Of a DNA stretch of 64,000 nucleotides, positions 43,271 through 50,622 are shown one piece after another. Each line of letters begins with the position of its first letter. Position 1 is the first letter of the stretch. The notes under the pieces are model-generated. The model was not told where the DNA came from and ran no database searches. It saw only the letters and a list, made by a program, of their open reading frames with translations. Position numbers and translations under genes: made by a program. Source of the DNA: an uncultured Fibrobacter sp. (GTDB lineage: Bacteria; Fibrobacterota; Fibrobacteria; Fibrobacterales; Fibrobacteraceae). The stretch covers positions 1-64,000 of the forward strand of contig CAKUWY010000001.1 in the NCBI GenBank assembly GCA_934699585.1. Direction: 5' to 3'.

Positions 43271-43795
43271 TTATGCCTCCTCGGGAAAATAGATTTTGAT
43301 TAGTTTCAATGCTCCATAACTGTCGATGAACATTTTTTGAGAATCGATGTTTCGCGCACCTAAAGTTTCACGATAATGTTCTACAAGATTCGTTTTAGCG
43401 GTAAATTGGACATAGCCCTCATTGCCGACATCCCAGCTTAACTTGCAAGCTATTGCAAAGAGATGAGCTCCTACGCCTTTGTATTTTCCTAGATGCCCGA
43501 TATTCTCCGGAGCTGCTTCTACAATATCTACATGTGTATAAAATTGATCGCGGATATGCTTCAGTGCTATCATACCTTGCACTTGAGTGTCATCCTTCAA
43601 CAACAACTCATAAACCTCATAATCGTGCTGATGTGGTATGCTCCAATCGAATTTCCATCCCTTTCGTTGTAGTGCTACGGCGTCTTTCTTTGAAATAGTT
43701 TTTAACACTAGCCGAAACTCGGTGTCGAGTTGCTCTCCAGTTTCTCGACACACTAGGCAGTTTGTAAGGGAATCTATTTGGATGTCAATTTCCAT
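43271..43795 (-). CDS. GNAT-like acetyltransferase, putative toxin
   Basis: A 174-residue protein whose middle (KYKGVGAHLFAIACKLSW) and end (FTAKTNLVEHYRETLGARNI) match the acetyl-CoA loop and following helix of GNAT enzymes. The N-terminus carries a CxxC pair (CLVCRETG). It may acetylate a tRNA or protein. Its small partner follows. It lies between two accessory cassettes and thrS fragments. Confidence 0.6.
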   Translation of the reverse strand: MEIDIQIDSLTNCLVCRETGEQLDTEFRLVLKTISKKDAVALQRKGWKFDWSIPHQHDYEVYELLLKDDTQVQGMIALKHIRDQFYTHVDIVEAAPENIGHLGKYKGVGAHLFAIACKLSWDVGNEGYVQFTAKTNLVEHYRETLGARNIDSQKMFIDSYGALKLIKIYFPEEA

Positions 43796-43931
43796 TGGGT
43801 CGCGTTATCCTTATCAGTGTAAATATACCTTTTTCGCACCTCAAAGGCAAGTTTTAGGGAGGTTCATTCCAAGTAGGAATCGGTTTGGCTTTACAAATCT
43901 GCTCAAAAAAGCCTTTTTCTACACAAAATTA

Positions 43932-44030
43932 CTCCTTTTTGTAAACTTTTTGAGCGTGTTGCTCTTTTTTATGTTATTTTTAGAACAAAATAGATAGTTT
44001 TGCTCTTGTTCTCTAAGTGTAATCTAGACA
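43932..44030 (+). promoter_or_regulatory. Promoter/leader matching the one at 38745
   Basis: CTCCTTTTTGTAAACTTTTTGAG, TATGTTATTTTTAG and AGTTTTGCTCTTGTTCTC are nearly the same as at 38750-38832, and GTGTAATCTAGAC follows where the leader RNA would begin. The hairpin blocks of the RNA are then missing, so this copy is a promoter with a truncated leader. Confidence 0.5.
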
Positions 44031-44109
44031 GTTCCATGGCCAAAGAACTCTTTATTCCGCAAGACACAAAAGTCGATTATGTTCAATTTACAAAAAATGG
44101 AGAATGCAA

Positions 44110-44922
44110 ATGAAAAAATTCTTATTTTTATTTGGCATAATGGCGCTATTTATGGCGTGTTCTGATGATACTTCGAGTGCCAATAACGAAAAGCAGTATC
44201 CGTTACAACTAAATGAGAATTGTGATGAATTTGTTAAAGATTCCTCTTTGTGGAGGGCTATTCAAGATTCTAATTTAACAGAATTAAAAAAAAGTATTGA
44301 GAATTGTGCTTCTTTAGATATGAGCCTGTATGACACAAACGCCCATGCAGACCAAATTGTCATTTTAGATTTGATTTGGACAACGGATGCAGATTCCATT
44401 ATCTACTATCTAATAGATAATGGTATGGATTCTGTGGCTAGGAATCTTGGCAATGGATTCGCTACGGAGGCTATGTGGGCTGGCGATACAAACCTTGTCC
44501 GATACGCAATGAACAATGGTTATCCCATTAGTGGAGAAACCGTTTATCGCGCCATCACAAATGGAATGGATGGAAAATTTGGTAGTCAAGTTGCAAGAAA
44601 ATGGTATTATGAATTGCTCCCTTTAATTTCCGATATAGATAGTGTTCGGTATAATGTGAACGGGGATTATTCCATTTTACACGAATTTTGCGATCAAATG
44701 CATCCTGATATTATCTTTTTGTCAGAAGAAGATCAATTGTTTTATTTCCAAGATTTAATTGATCGTGGTTATTCCGTAAATCAAAAATCAAGCGATATGG
44801 TAGAATTAGACTATTGTAATTTTGGTCATTGGAATCAAACGGATCTTCAAAAGAAGTTTACTGACATTCTTATCAAGGCGGGTGCAGATACAACTCTTGT
44901 TAAGTGGACTTATTCGGAATAA
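44110..44922 (+). CDS. Lipoprotein with ankyrin-like repeats
   Basis: A 270-residue lipoprotein (lipobox LFMACSDD). The mature protein has helix pairs such as ILDLIWTTDADSIIYYLIDN and LVRYAMNNGYPISGE, spaced about 33 residues like ankyrin repeats, ending DILIKAGADTTLVKW. ATG 44110 has GGAG seven bases upstream; an ATG six bases earlier overlaps that site. Its role is unknown; it shares a promoter type with the 846-residue protein gene. Confidence 0.6.
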   Translation: MKKFLFLFGIMALFMACSDDTSSANNEKQYPLQLNENCDEFVKDSSLWRAIQDSNLTELKKSIENCASLDMSLYDTNAHADQIVILDLIWTTDADSIIYYLIDNGMDSVARNLGNGFATEAMWAGDTNLVRYAMNNGYPISGETVYRAITNGMDGKFGSQVARKWYYELLPLISDIDSVRYNVNGDYSILHEFCDQMHPDIIFLSEEDQLFYFQDLIDRGYSVNQKSSDMVELDYCNFGHWNQTDLQKKFTDILIKAGADTTLVKWTYSE

Positions 44923-44969
44923 GAATCGAATTCTCTTTTTAGCAGGCGAAATCCAAGTTGGGTTTCGCC

Positions 44970-45120
44970 TTTTCGCGTTAGGGATAGCGAGCTTGCGAAG
45001 CGTGACCCTTTGGGGACAAGACTCGCGAAGCGAGGCTTGGTTCTGGGAGATGAGCGGCAAGCACAAGCGCAGCCGATTGCCCCTAGAATATAGCCCGACC
45101 CACGCCAGTGGGGAGCGCCC
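44970..45120. repeat. Repeat block homologous to 42097-42225
   Basis: CGCGTTAGGGATAGCGA...GTGACCC, TTGGGGACAAG and AATATAGCCCGACCCACGCCAGTGGGGAGCGCCC match the block before thrS remnant 1, with small palindromic insertions. No coding frame. Confidence 0.6.
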
Positions 45121-45121
45121 A

Positions 45122-45439
45122 AAAGACCAATATGCGAAGTGGCAGATTTCTGCGCCCTCGTCAAGGAAAGCGTGCAAGCCGAGTGTCGCGACAAAATGCT
45201 TGCGCTTCGCTATTTTGACATGACCGAGGCGTAGCCGCTGACGCCGTAGGCGTCAAAAGCTCGGCTACAAGATCCGCCAGTGCGAACTCCAGAAGGTGCC
45301 TTACCTCCTGATCGTCGGTGAGAAGGAAGTTGCCGATGGCGTTGTGTCCGTGCGTAAGCGCAAGGACGGAGACAAGGGCAACATGACTGTCCAGGCATTC
45401 CTCGACATGACCGCTGAAGACCGCAAGGTTGTGAGATAA
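45122..45439 (+). pseudogene. thrS remnant 2
   Basis: 45122-45169 matches intact thrS around 37223-37270 (codons for VADFCALVKE) with a small deletion. 45180-45259 is the 80-base element, and 45260-45439 is the last 60 thrS codons including the stop. The tail differs from both the intact gene and remnant 1, largely at third codon positions, then ends in a thrS-type terminator. Confidence 0.85.
45180..45259 (+). repeat. 80-base element abutting thrS tail, copy 2
   Basis: One mismatch to 42504-42583. It contains TTTTGACATGACCGAGGC, whose reverse complement occurs upstream of intact thrS at 35896-35912, and the TGACGCCGTAGGCGTCA palindrome. It abuts the same CTC codon as copy 1. Confidence 0.75.
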
Positions 45440-45496
45440 TAGACCCTATCGTCGCCCTGCGGGCTTCCTCCAGGGTGACAGAAGGTAAAATTAAAG

Positions 45497-45523
45497 CGCA
45501 GACTCAAATGAGCCTGCGTTTTT
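45497..45523 (+). terminator. Terminator after thrS remnant 2
   Basis: CGCAGACTC and GAGCCTGCG with an AAAT loop (45497-45518), then TTTTT. It is the same terminator as after intact thrS at 38015, differing only in the loop. Confidence 0.85.
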
Positions 45524-45633
45524 GCTTTTTCAGCGTTCACCACAGTTCGTCGCGCCATACAAATACTGCATTTTTGTACACTATTTTTCAAAATGTCATG
45601 TTTTGACACGACATTTTAGTTATATTAGTGCAC

Positions 45634-47028
45634 ATGGTAGCAGTAGTCAAAAACAAGTCTAAAAAAGAGCTGGTGTACCTTTGCACCGAGTGTGGAAACA
45701 CCACGCCCAAGTGGGCGGGAAAGTGCCCGTTCTGCGGAGCCTGGAGCACCCTGAAAGAACATTCCGTCGAAATCACGCCGGAGGGCGTCCGTTCCGGTCG
45801 AGGTTTGGGCGGGCCCGTGCATCAGGTGGTAGCCCTGAAAGACGTGGCCGCCGAAGACACCAAGCGGCTCAGTACTGCCAACAGCGAGCTGGACCGGGTC
45901 CTGGGGGGCGGCTTTGCGCCCGGTTCCCTGGTGCTTATCGGCGGCGACCCGGGCATCGGAAAGTCCACGCTGGTGCTTTCCACCCTGGCGGTGATGAACG
46001 CCGCCGGAGTCAAGAGCCTGTATGTGAGCGGCGAAGAGAGCGCCGTCCAGGTGAAGCTCCGGAGCGAACGGCTGAACGTGGCCGGTAGCGACATGCTTTT
46101 GCTGTGCGAGACCAGCCTAGAAAAAATCCTGGACGAGGCGCAAAAGGTCAAGCCCCAGATTCTGGTCATCGACTCCATCCAGACGGTCTACAAGCAGGAC
46201 CTTTCCGGTACGCCGGGTTCCATGTCCCAACTCCGGGAATGCACCCTGGACCTGATGGTCTTTGCCAAGAATACGGGATGCATCACCGTGCTCATCGGGC
46301 ACGTGACCAAAGACGGACAGATTGCAGGCCCACGCATCCTGGAGCATATGGTAGATACCGTCATCTACTTCGAGGGCGACCGGAATCACCAGTACCGCAT
46401 TATCCGCTCCATCAAGAACCGCTTCGGCGCTACCGACGAAATCGGCGTGCTGGAAATGACGGGCCACGGCCTCACTCCCGTACTGAACCCGAGCCTCGTG
46501 TTCCTGCAGCAAGGGACTCCTCCTACCCCAGGTAACGTGGTGTGCTGCACCATGGAAGGCACCCGGGCCATGCTTTTCGAGACTCAGGCCCTTGTTAGCC
46601 AGACCAGTTTTGCCGTACCCCAGCGGGTGGCGGCGGGCATCGATCCCAAGCGGCTCACCATCATCCTCGCCCTGCTAGAAAAATTCGGCGGTATTTCCAT
46701 CGGAGCATCCGACGTGTTTGCCAGCATCGCGGGCGGCATGAAGGTGAACGACACCTCTTCGGACTTGGCCCTCGCCCTCGCCATCGTGAGTAACCATCTG
46801 GGGATTCCCGTGCCAAGGCAGACCATCGCCATGGGAGAACTGGGGCTTTCCGGCGAAATCCGAAGCGTCCACCTACTGGAGCAGCGACTGAAAGAGGCCA
46901 AACGACTGGGGATGAACCAGGCCCTGATTCCTGGAAACGGAAAACTCCCCGAAAGCATTCAGGGAGTTGAAATCGTGAAAGTCAGTACCATCGCCGACGC
47001 CGTCAAGTGGGTCATGGACCGACAGTAA
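45634..47028 (+). CDS. radA: DNA repair protein RadA
   Basis: RadA promotes branch migration in recombinational repair. The 464-residue protein has the N-terminal zinc finger (CTECGNTTPKWAGKCPFC), Walker A GGDPGIGKSTL and the RadA-specific KNRFG motif. A C-terminal Lon-protease-like domain follows (GGMKVNDTSSDLALALAIVS). ATG 45634 follows GTG 45628; neither has a clear ribosome site. TTTTGACACG and TTATATTAG just upstream may be its promoter. Confidence 0.95.
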   Translation: MVAVVKNKSKKELVYLCTECGNTTPKWAGKCPFCGAWSTLKEHSVEITPEGVRSGRGLGGPVHQVVALKDVAAEDTKRLSTANSELDRVLGGGFAPGSLVLIGGDPGIGKSTLVLSTLAVMNAAGVKSLYVSGEESAVQVKLRSERLNVAGSDMLLLCETSLEKILDEAQKVKPQILVIDSIQTVYKQDLSGTPGSMSQLRECTLDLMVFAKNTGCITVLIGHVTKDGQIAGPRILEHMVDTVIYFEGDRNHQYRIIRSIKNRFGATDEIGVLEMTGHGLTPVLNPSLVFLQQGTPPTPGNVVCCTMEGTRAMLFETQALVSQTSFAVPQRVAAGIDPKRLTIILALLEKFGGISIGASDVFASIAGGMKVNDTSSDLALALAIVSNHLGIPVPRQTIAMGELGLSGEIRSVHLLEQRLKEAKRLGMNQALIPGNGKLPESIQGVEIVKVSTIADAVKWVMDRQ

Positions 47029-47046
47029 CGGCACCGTTACGCGGGT

Positions 47047-47607
47047 CTATTCCTTCGGCTTAGAGACCACGGGGCGCAGGCGCTTGCCGCAGAGGGTCAC
47101 CACGATGCCCGCCTGGGCGAACATGTAGTAGGCGGTGTCGCGGCTGTTGTTCAGCGTAGACTTGGGGTCGTAATCGTCCTTGGTCACGAACACTTCGGCC
47201 ACGCCCGAAAGGCTCACGTCCAGGGCACAACGCTCGCAGGGGAAACCGATCACGTACAGCTTGGAGCCAGGGGGAACTTTCCCGCGGGCATAATGCAGGG
47301 CGTTGATTTCGGCATGGACCATGAAGGGGTACTTGTTGGCCTCGAACTCGTGATGGCTCAGCAGTTCTCCGGAATCCGCATCCAGGATGTCGTAGGCCAG
47401 CTTCTGCTTTTCGCGGGTGTAGGGCACCGTCTCGTCGTCAAAGCCCGCCGGGGCCCCGTTGTAGCCGGTACTGATAACGCGACCCTCGGCAGAGACGAGT
47501 ACCGCCCCCATCTGGGTGTTCTGATCCTTGGAGAGGCGCGCCTGGGCGCACATCATCTGGGTATATACTTCATCGCGAAGCTTGCTGCGTGTAGAGGAAT
47601 TGTTCAT
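47047..47607 (-). CDS. dCMP deaminase-like zinc deaminase
   Basis: A 186-residue deaminase. The zinc site is formed by HAEINAL (His and catalytic Glu) and FPCERCA (two Cys). RLSKDQNTQMGAVLV and STGYNGAPAGF match deoxycytidylate/ComEB-type enzymes, which convert dCMP to dUMP. ATG 47607 lies one base past the fumarase stop, so it is cotranscribed with fumarase. Confidence 0.85.
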   Translation of the reverse strand: MNNSSTRSKLRDEVYTQMMCAQARLSKDQNTQMGAVLVSAEGRVISTGYNGAPAGFDDETVPYTREKQKLAYDILDADSGELLSHHEFEANKYPFMVHAEINALHYARGKVPPGSKLYVIGFPCERCALDVSLSGVAEVFVTKDDYDPKSTLNNSRDTAYYMFAQAGIVVTLCGKRLRPVVSKPKE

Positions 47608-47608
47608 A

Positions 47609-49246
47609 TTACAGCAAGTCCTTGAAAAAGTCGTTGCCCTTATCATCCACGAGGATGAACGCCGGGAAGTCCTTGATAGTAATCTTGCGGATGGCTTCCA
47701 TGCCCAGTTCCGGGAAGGCCACGATGTCGTTGCTCAGGATGTTCTGTTCGGCAAGGATAGCCGCCGGGCCGCCGATGGAGCCCAGGTAGAAGCCGCCGTA
47801 CTTGTGGCAGGCATCCGTCACGTCCTGGCTGCGATTGCCCTTCGCCACCATGATCATGGAAGCACCCTTGCTCTGGAAGCGCATCACGTAAGGGTCCATG
47901 CGGCCGGCAGTCGTGGGGCCGAAGCTTCCGGTGGGCATGCCTTCCGGAGTCTTGGCGGGGCCCGCGTAATAAATCGGGTGGTTGCTCACCACTTCGAGCA
48001 CGGTCTTCTCGATATCGGTAAGGGCCTCGCCCCTCTCCTGCTTGTCGAAGATTTCGGCAATCTTCGCGTGAGCCATGTCGCGGGCCACAATCATGGTGCC
48101 CTTCAGGTTCAGACGGGTCTTCACCGGATACTTGGTGAGCTCGGCAAGCACGTCCTTCATGGGGCGGTCAAGGTCGATTTCTACCGCCGGGGCCATGTTC
48201 ACGGCGTCGCCCTTGGGCAGGTACTGTTCCGGATGGTGTTCCATCTTCTCGAGCCAGAGGCCGTTCTCGTCAATCTTCGCCTTGATGTTGCGGTCGGCAG
48301 AACAAGAAACGCCGATAGATACCGGGCAGCTTGCGGCGTGACGCGGGCAGCGGATCACGCGCACGTCGTGCACAAAGTACTTGCCGCCGAACTGGGCGCC
48401 AATGCCCGTCTTCTGGCAGATGTGCAAAACCTTTTCTTCCATTTCCACATCGCGGAACATGCGTCCGCCTTCAGAACCCGTAGTCGGAAGGTCGTCCAGG
48501 TAGCCGCAGCTGGCGAGCTTCACGGTGTGCGTGTTCATTTCGGCAGAAGTGCCGCCAATGACGATGGCCAGGTGATACGGAGGGCAAGCCGCCGTACCGA
48601 GGGTCTTCACCTTGTCGCTGATGAACTTTTCAAGGGACTTGGGGTTGAGGAGCGCCTTGGTCATGGGCCAGTAGTAAGTCTTGTTGGCAGAGCCACCGCC
48701 CTTCGCGACGAACAGGAACTTGAGGTCAGCCCCTTCTTCGGCGTGGATGTCAATCTGGGCGGGCAAGTTGCAGGCCGTGTTCTTCTCCTCGTACATGGTG
48801 AGGGGCGCAATCTGGCTGTAGCGCAGGTTCTTGCCGGTGTAGGCGTTGTAGATACCTTCAGAAATCGCCTTTGCGTCGTCGGCGCCGGTCCAGACCTGCT
48901 GGCCCTTGTGGCAAATACAGATGGCAGTACCGGTGTCCTGGCAGAACGGGAGAATTCCCTTCGCAGCCACGCAGGCGTTCTTCAAAAGCGTGAGGGCCAC
49001 GAACTTGTCGTTGTCCGATGCCTCCGGGTCCTGCAAAATCTTCGCCACCTTCTGGGTGTGGGCCGGGCGGAGCCGAAAACTCACTTCCTCGAACGCCGCC
49101 TGGGCGATCTTGGTCAGCGCCTCGGGGGCGACCTTCAAAATTTTCTTGCCTTCGAACTCGGCGACAGAAATGCCGTCCTTGCCGAGGTTCACGTATTCAG
49201 TCTTGTCTTCGCCGTGCTGCACGGTCGCTTCGTATTTGAATGCCAT
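47609..49246 (-). CDS. fumA: Class I (iron-sulfur) fumarate hydratase
   Basis: A 545-residue fumarase of the oxygen-sensitive FumA/FumB type, interconverting fumarate and malate. Cluster and substrate motifs include ILPFCQDTGTAIC, SEGGRMFRDVEM, GIGAQFGGKYF and SFGPTTAGRMDPYV. In this kind of anaerobe it most likely runs in the reductive direction toward succinate, the main fermentation product of Fibrobacter; that direction is inferred. Codon use is strongly biased, suggesting high expression. Confidence 0.94.
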   Translation of the reverse strand: MAFKYEATVQHGEDKTEYVNLGKDGISVAEFEGKKILKVAPEALTKIAQAAFEEVSFRLRPAHTQKVAKILQDPEASDNDKFVALTLLKNACVAAKGILPFCQDTGTAICICHKGQQVWTGADDAKAISEGIYNAYTGKNLRYSQIAPLTMYEEKNTACNLPAQIDIHAEEGADLKFLFVAKGGGSANKTYYWPMTKALLNPKSLEKFISDKVKTLGTAACPPYHLAIVIGGTSAEMNTHTVKLASCGYLDDLPTTGSEGGRMFRDVEMEEKVLHICQKTGIGAQFGGKYFVHDVRVIRCPRHAASCPVSIGVSCSADRNIKAKIDENGLWLEKMEHHPEQYLPKGDAVNMAPAVEIDLDRPMKDVLAELTKYPVKTRLNLKGTMIVARDMAHAKIAEIFDKQERGEALTDIEKTVLEVVSNHPIYYAGPAKTPEGMPTGSFGPTTAGRMDPYVMRFQSKGASMIMVAKGNRSQDVTDACHKYGGFYLGSIGGPAAILAEQNILSNDIVAFPELGMEAIRKITIKDFPAFILVDDKGNDFFKDLL

Positions 49247-49591
49247 AGTAGTTTAGGGGTTAGGGGTTAGGATCTAGGGGTTAGGGGTTACGGGGAAAGC
49301 CTTCCCCTCGCTCCATAATAGCCGACTTGAGTCGTCCATTATTTCGCTACCCCTTCTAGCGGGCTTCAGTCGCCAGCCCGCAACGCCTGGCTTACAGTTC
49401 ATATATTACAAGATAAAATTTCCATGCCCAAATGGAGCGTTTTCGACTATTTTAGGCCGCAATAATCCGCAAAAAAGCGACAAAAGGATAAAAAAAGCGG
49501 ACAAAATGATTTTTTTTGAAAAAAAGTGAGCAAATCGGACAAAGAAGTGCTATTTTTAGAGCGTTAAAGTTTAAACATAGAGAGGATTACT
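49247..49591. other. Intergenic region with repeats and promoter
   Basis: 49252-49290 is a run of TAGGGGTTAGGGGTTAGGATC units. GGGGAAAGCCTTCCCC follows and then a GCGGGCTTCAGTCGCCAGCCCGC hairpin, both shared with 42838-42905. The last 150 bases are AT-rich with AGAGAGGA before the next ATG. No gene is seen. Confidence 0.6.
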
Positions 49592-50266
49592 ATGAAGATT
49601 AAGAATCTGTTGCTGGCAACCATGCTGGCTTCTGCCGTTGCCTTTGCAGCCGATGCCGCAAAGCCTGCCGCCGCAGCCCCCGCTGCCGCTCCTGCTAAGA
49701 CCGAAGCCGCCGCACCGGCTGCTGCTCCTGCCCCGGCTGCTGAAGCCGCTGCTCCCGCAGCTGCCGCTCCTGCTGAGGCCGCACCGGCACCCGCTGCCGA
49801 AGCTGCTCCTGCTGCCGCTCCTGCCGAAGCCGCTGCCGCTCCTGCAGCCGCTCCCACAGCTGCTCCTGCTGATTCTGCTGCTCAGCCTGCTGCCGAGGCC
49901 GCACCCGCCGAAGCCGCTGCCGCCCCAGCAGATTCCGCCGCTCAGCCTGCTCCCGCTGCCGCTCCCGCCGACTCCGCTGCCGCCGCTCCGGCTGAAGCCG
50001 TAGCCGTCGCAGATACCGCCAAGGCTGACTCCGCCGAAGTGCTGGAAACCAAGACCGAAGAAGCTCCGGTTGACAGCGCCGCCCTCGCCCAGTCCGAAGC
50101 CGACAAGAAGGCCGCCGAAGAAGCCGCCAAGGCCGAGGCCGCCGCTCAGCCTGCAGAATCTACCGCTTCTGCCAAGTCCTCCATCATGGAAAACCCCTGG
50201 GAATTCCTGATTGTGTCCGCCGCCTTCGTGGCGTCCGTGCTGGTGATTATCTTCACCGGGGACTGA
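49592..50266 (+). CDS. Ala/Pro-rich envelope protein with C-terminal membrane helix
   Basis: A 224-residue protein: signal peptide (LLLATMLASAVAFA), about 110 residues of Ala-Pro-Glu repeats (units like APAEAAAAPA and APADSAAQPA), an acidic helical part, and a C-terminal membrane helix (FLIVSAAFVASVLVIIF). The layout suggests an extended spacer anchored in the inner membrane. AGAGAGGA lies eight bases upstream and a strong terminator follows. Low complexity prevents family assignment. Confidence 0.75.
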   Translation: MKIKNLLLATMLASAVAFAADAAKPAAAAPAAAPAKTEAAAPAAAPAPAAEAAAPAAAAPAEAAPAPAAEAAPAAAPAEAAAAPAAAPTAAPADSAAQPAAEAAPAEAAAAPADSAAQPAPAAAPADSAAAAPAEAVAVADTAKADSAEVLETKTEEAPVDSAALAQSEADKKAAEEAAKAEAAAQPAESTASAKSSIMENPWEFLIVSAAFVASVLVIIFTGD

Positions 50267-50300
50267 TAAAAAGTAACGACCGCCCGTTCGTCTTTTTGAG

Positions 50301-50329
50301 CGACCGATGATTATCGGTCGTTTTTTTTT
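50301..50329 (+). terminator. Strong rho-independent terminator
   Basis: CGACCGAT and ATCGGTCG with a GATT loop (50301-50320) are followed by nine T. Confidence 0.92.
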
Positions 50330-50427
50330 CACAAGGGACGGCCACACAAAAGAAATTCCGAAAAAAAACACCAAGCTATTGCTTTTTTCAAAAAAAACAG
50401 GTAGATTTATTACGAAAAGGAGTTCCT

Positions 50428-50538
50428 ATGGGAAAAATCATTAAAATCACGGTCATTATCGCTGTCTGCCTGATTTCCGCCCTCGGTATTTACGGGATCA
50501 TCCGTACAGCACGCCTCGACGAGAACACCACCGACTAG
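50428..50538 (+). CDS. Small single-pass membrane peptide (36 aa)
   Basis: The frame begins MGKIIKITVIIAVCLISALG and continues through one membrane helix to RTARLDENTTD, then TAG. AAAGGAG lies six bases before the ATG and a terminator follows 48 bases after the stop, so it is a well-formed small gene. Function unknown. Confidence 0.7.
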   Translation: MGKIIKITVIIAVCLISALGIYGIIRTARLDENTTD

Positions 50539-50586
50539 CCGACCTTCCCTTTTTAGAATCGCCGGGACTTGTACCCGGACTTTTGT

Positions 50587-50609
50587 GCACCCGTCCTTCG
50601 GGTGCTTTT
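50587..50609 (+). terminator. Short terminator after the small peptide gene
   Basis: GCACCC and GGGTGC (50587-50592, 50600-50605) with a seven-base loop, then TTTT. It lies 14 bases before the next gene, so that gene must be transcribed from within or past it. Confidence 0.6.
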
Positions 50610-50622
50610 CTATATTATCCGC

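Noticed and set aside
47528..49270. 580-codon open frame antisense to fumarase
   Set aside because: A shadow caused by the biased third positions of the fumarase gene; the product is His/Arg/Val-rich without domains.
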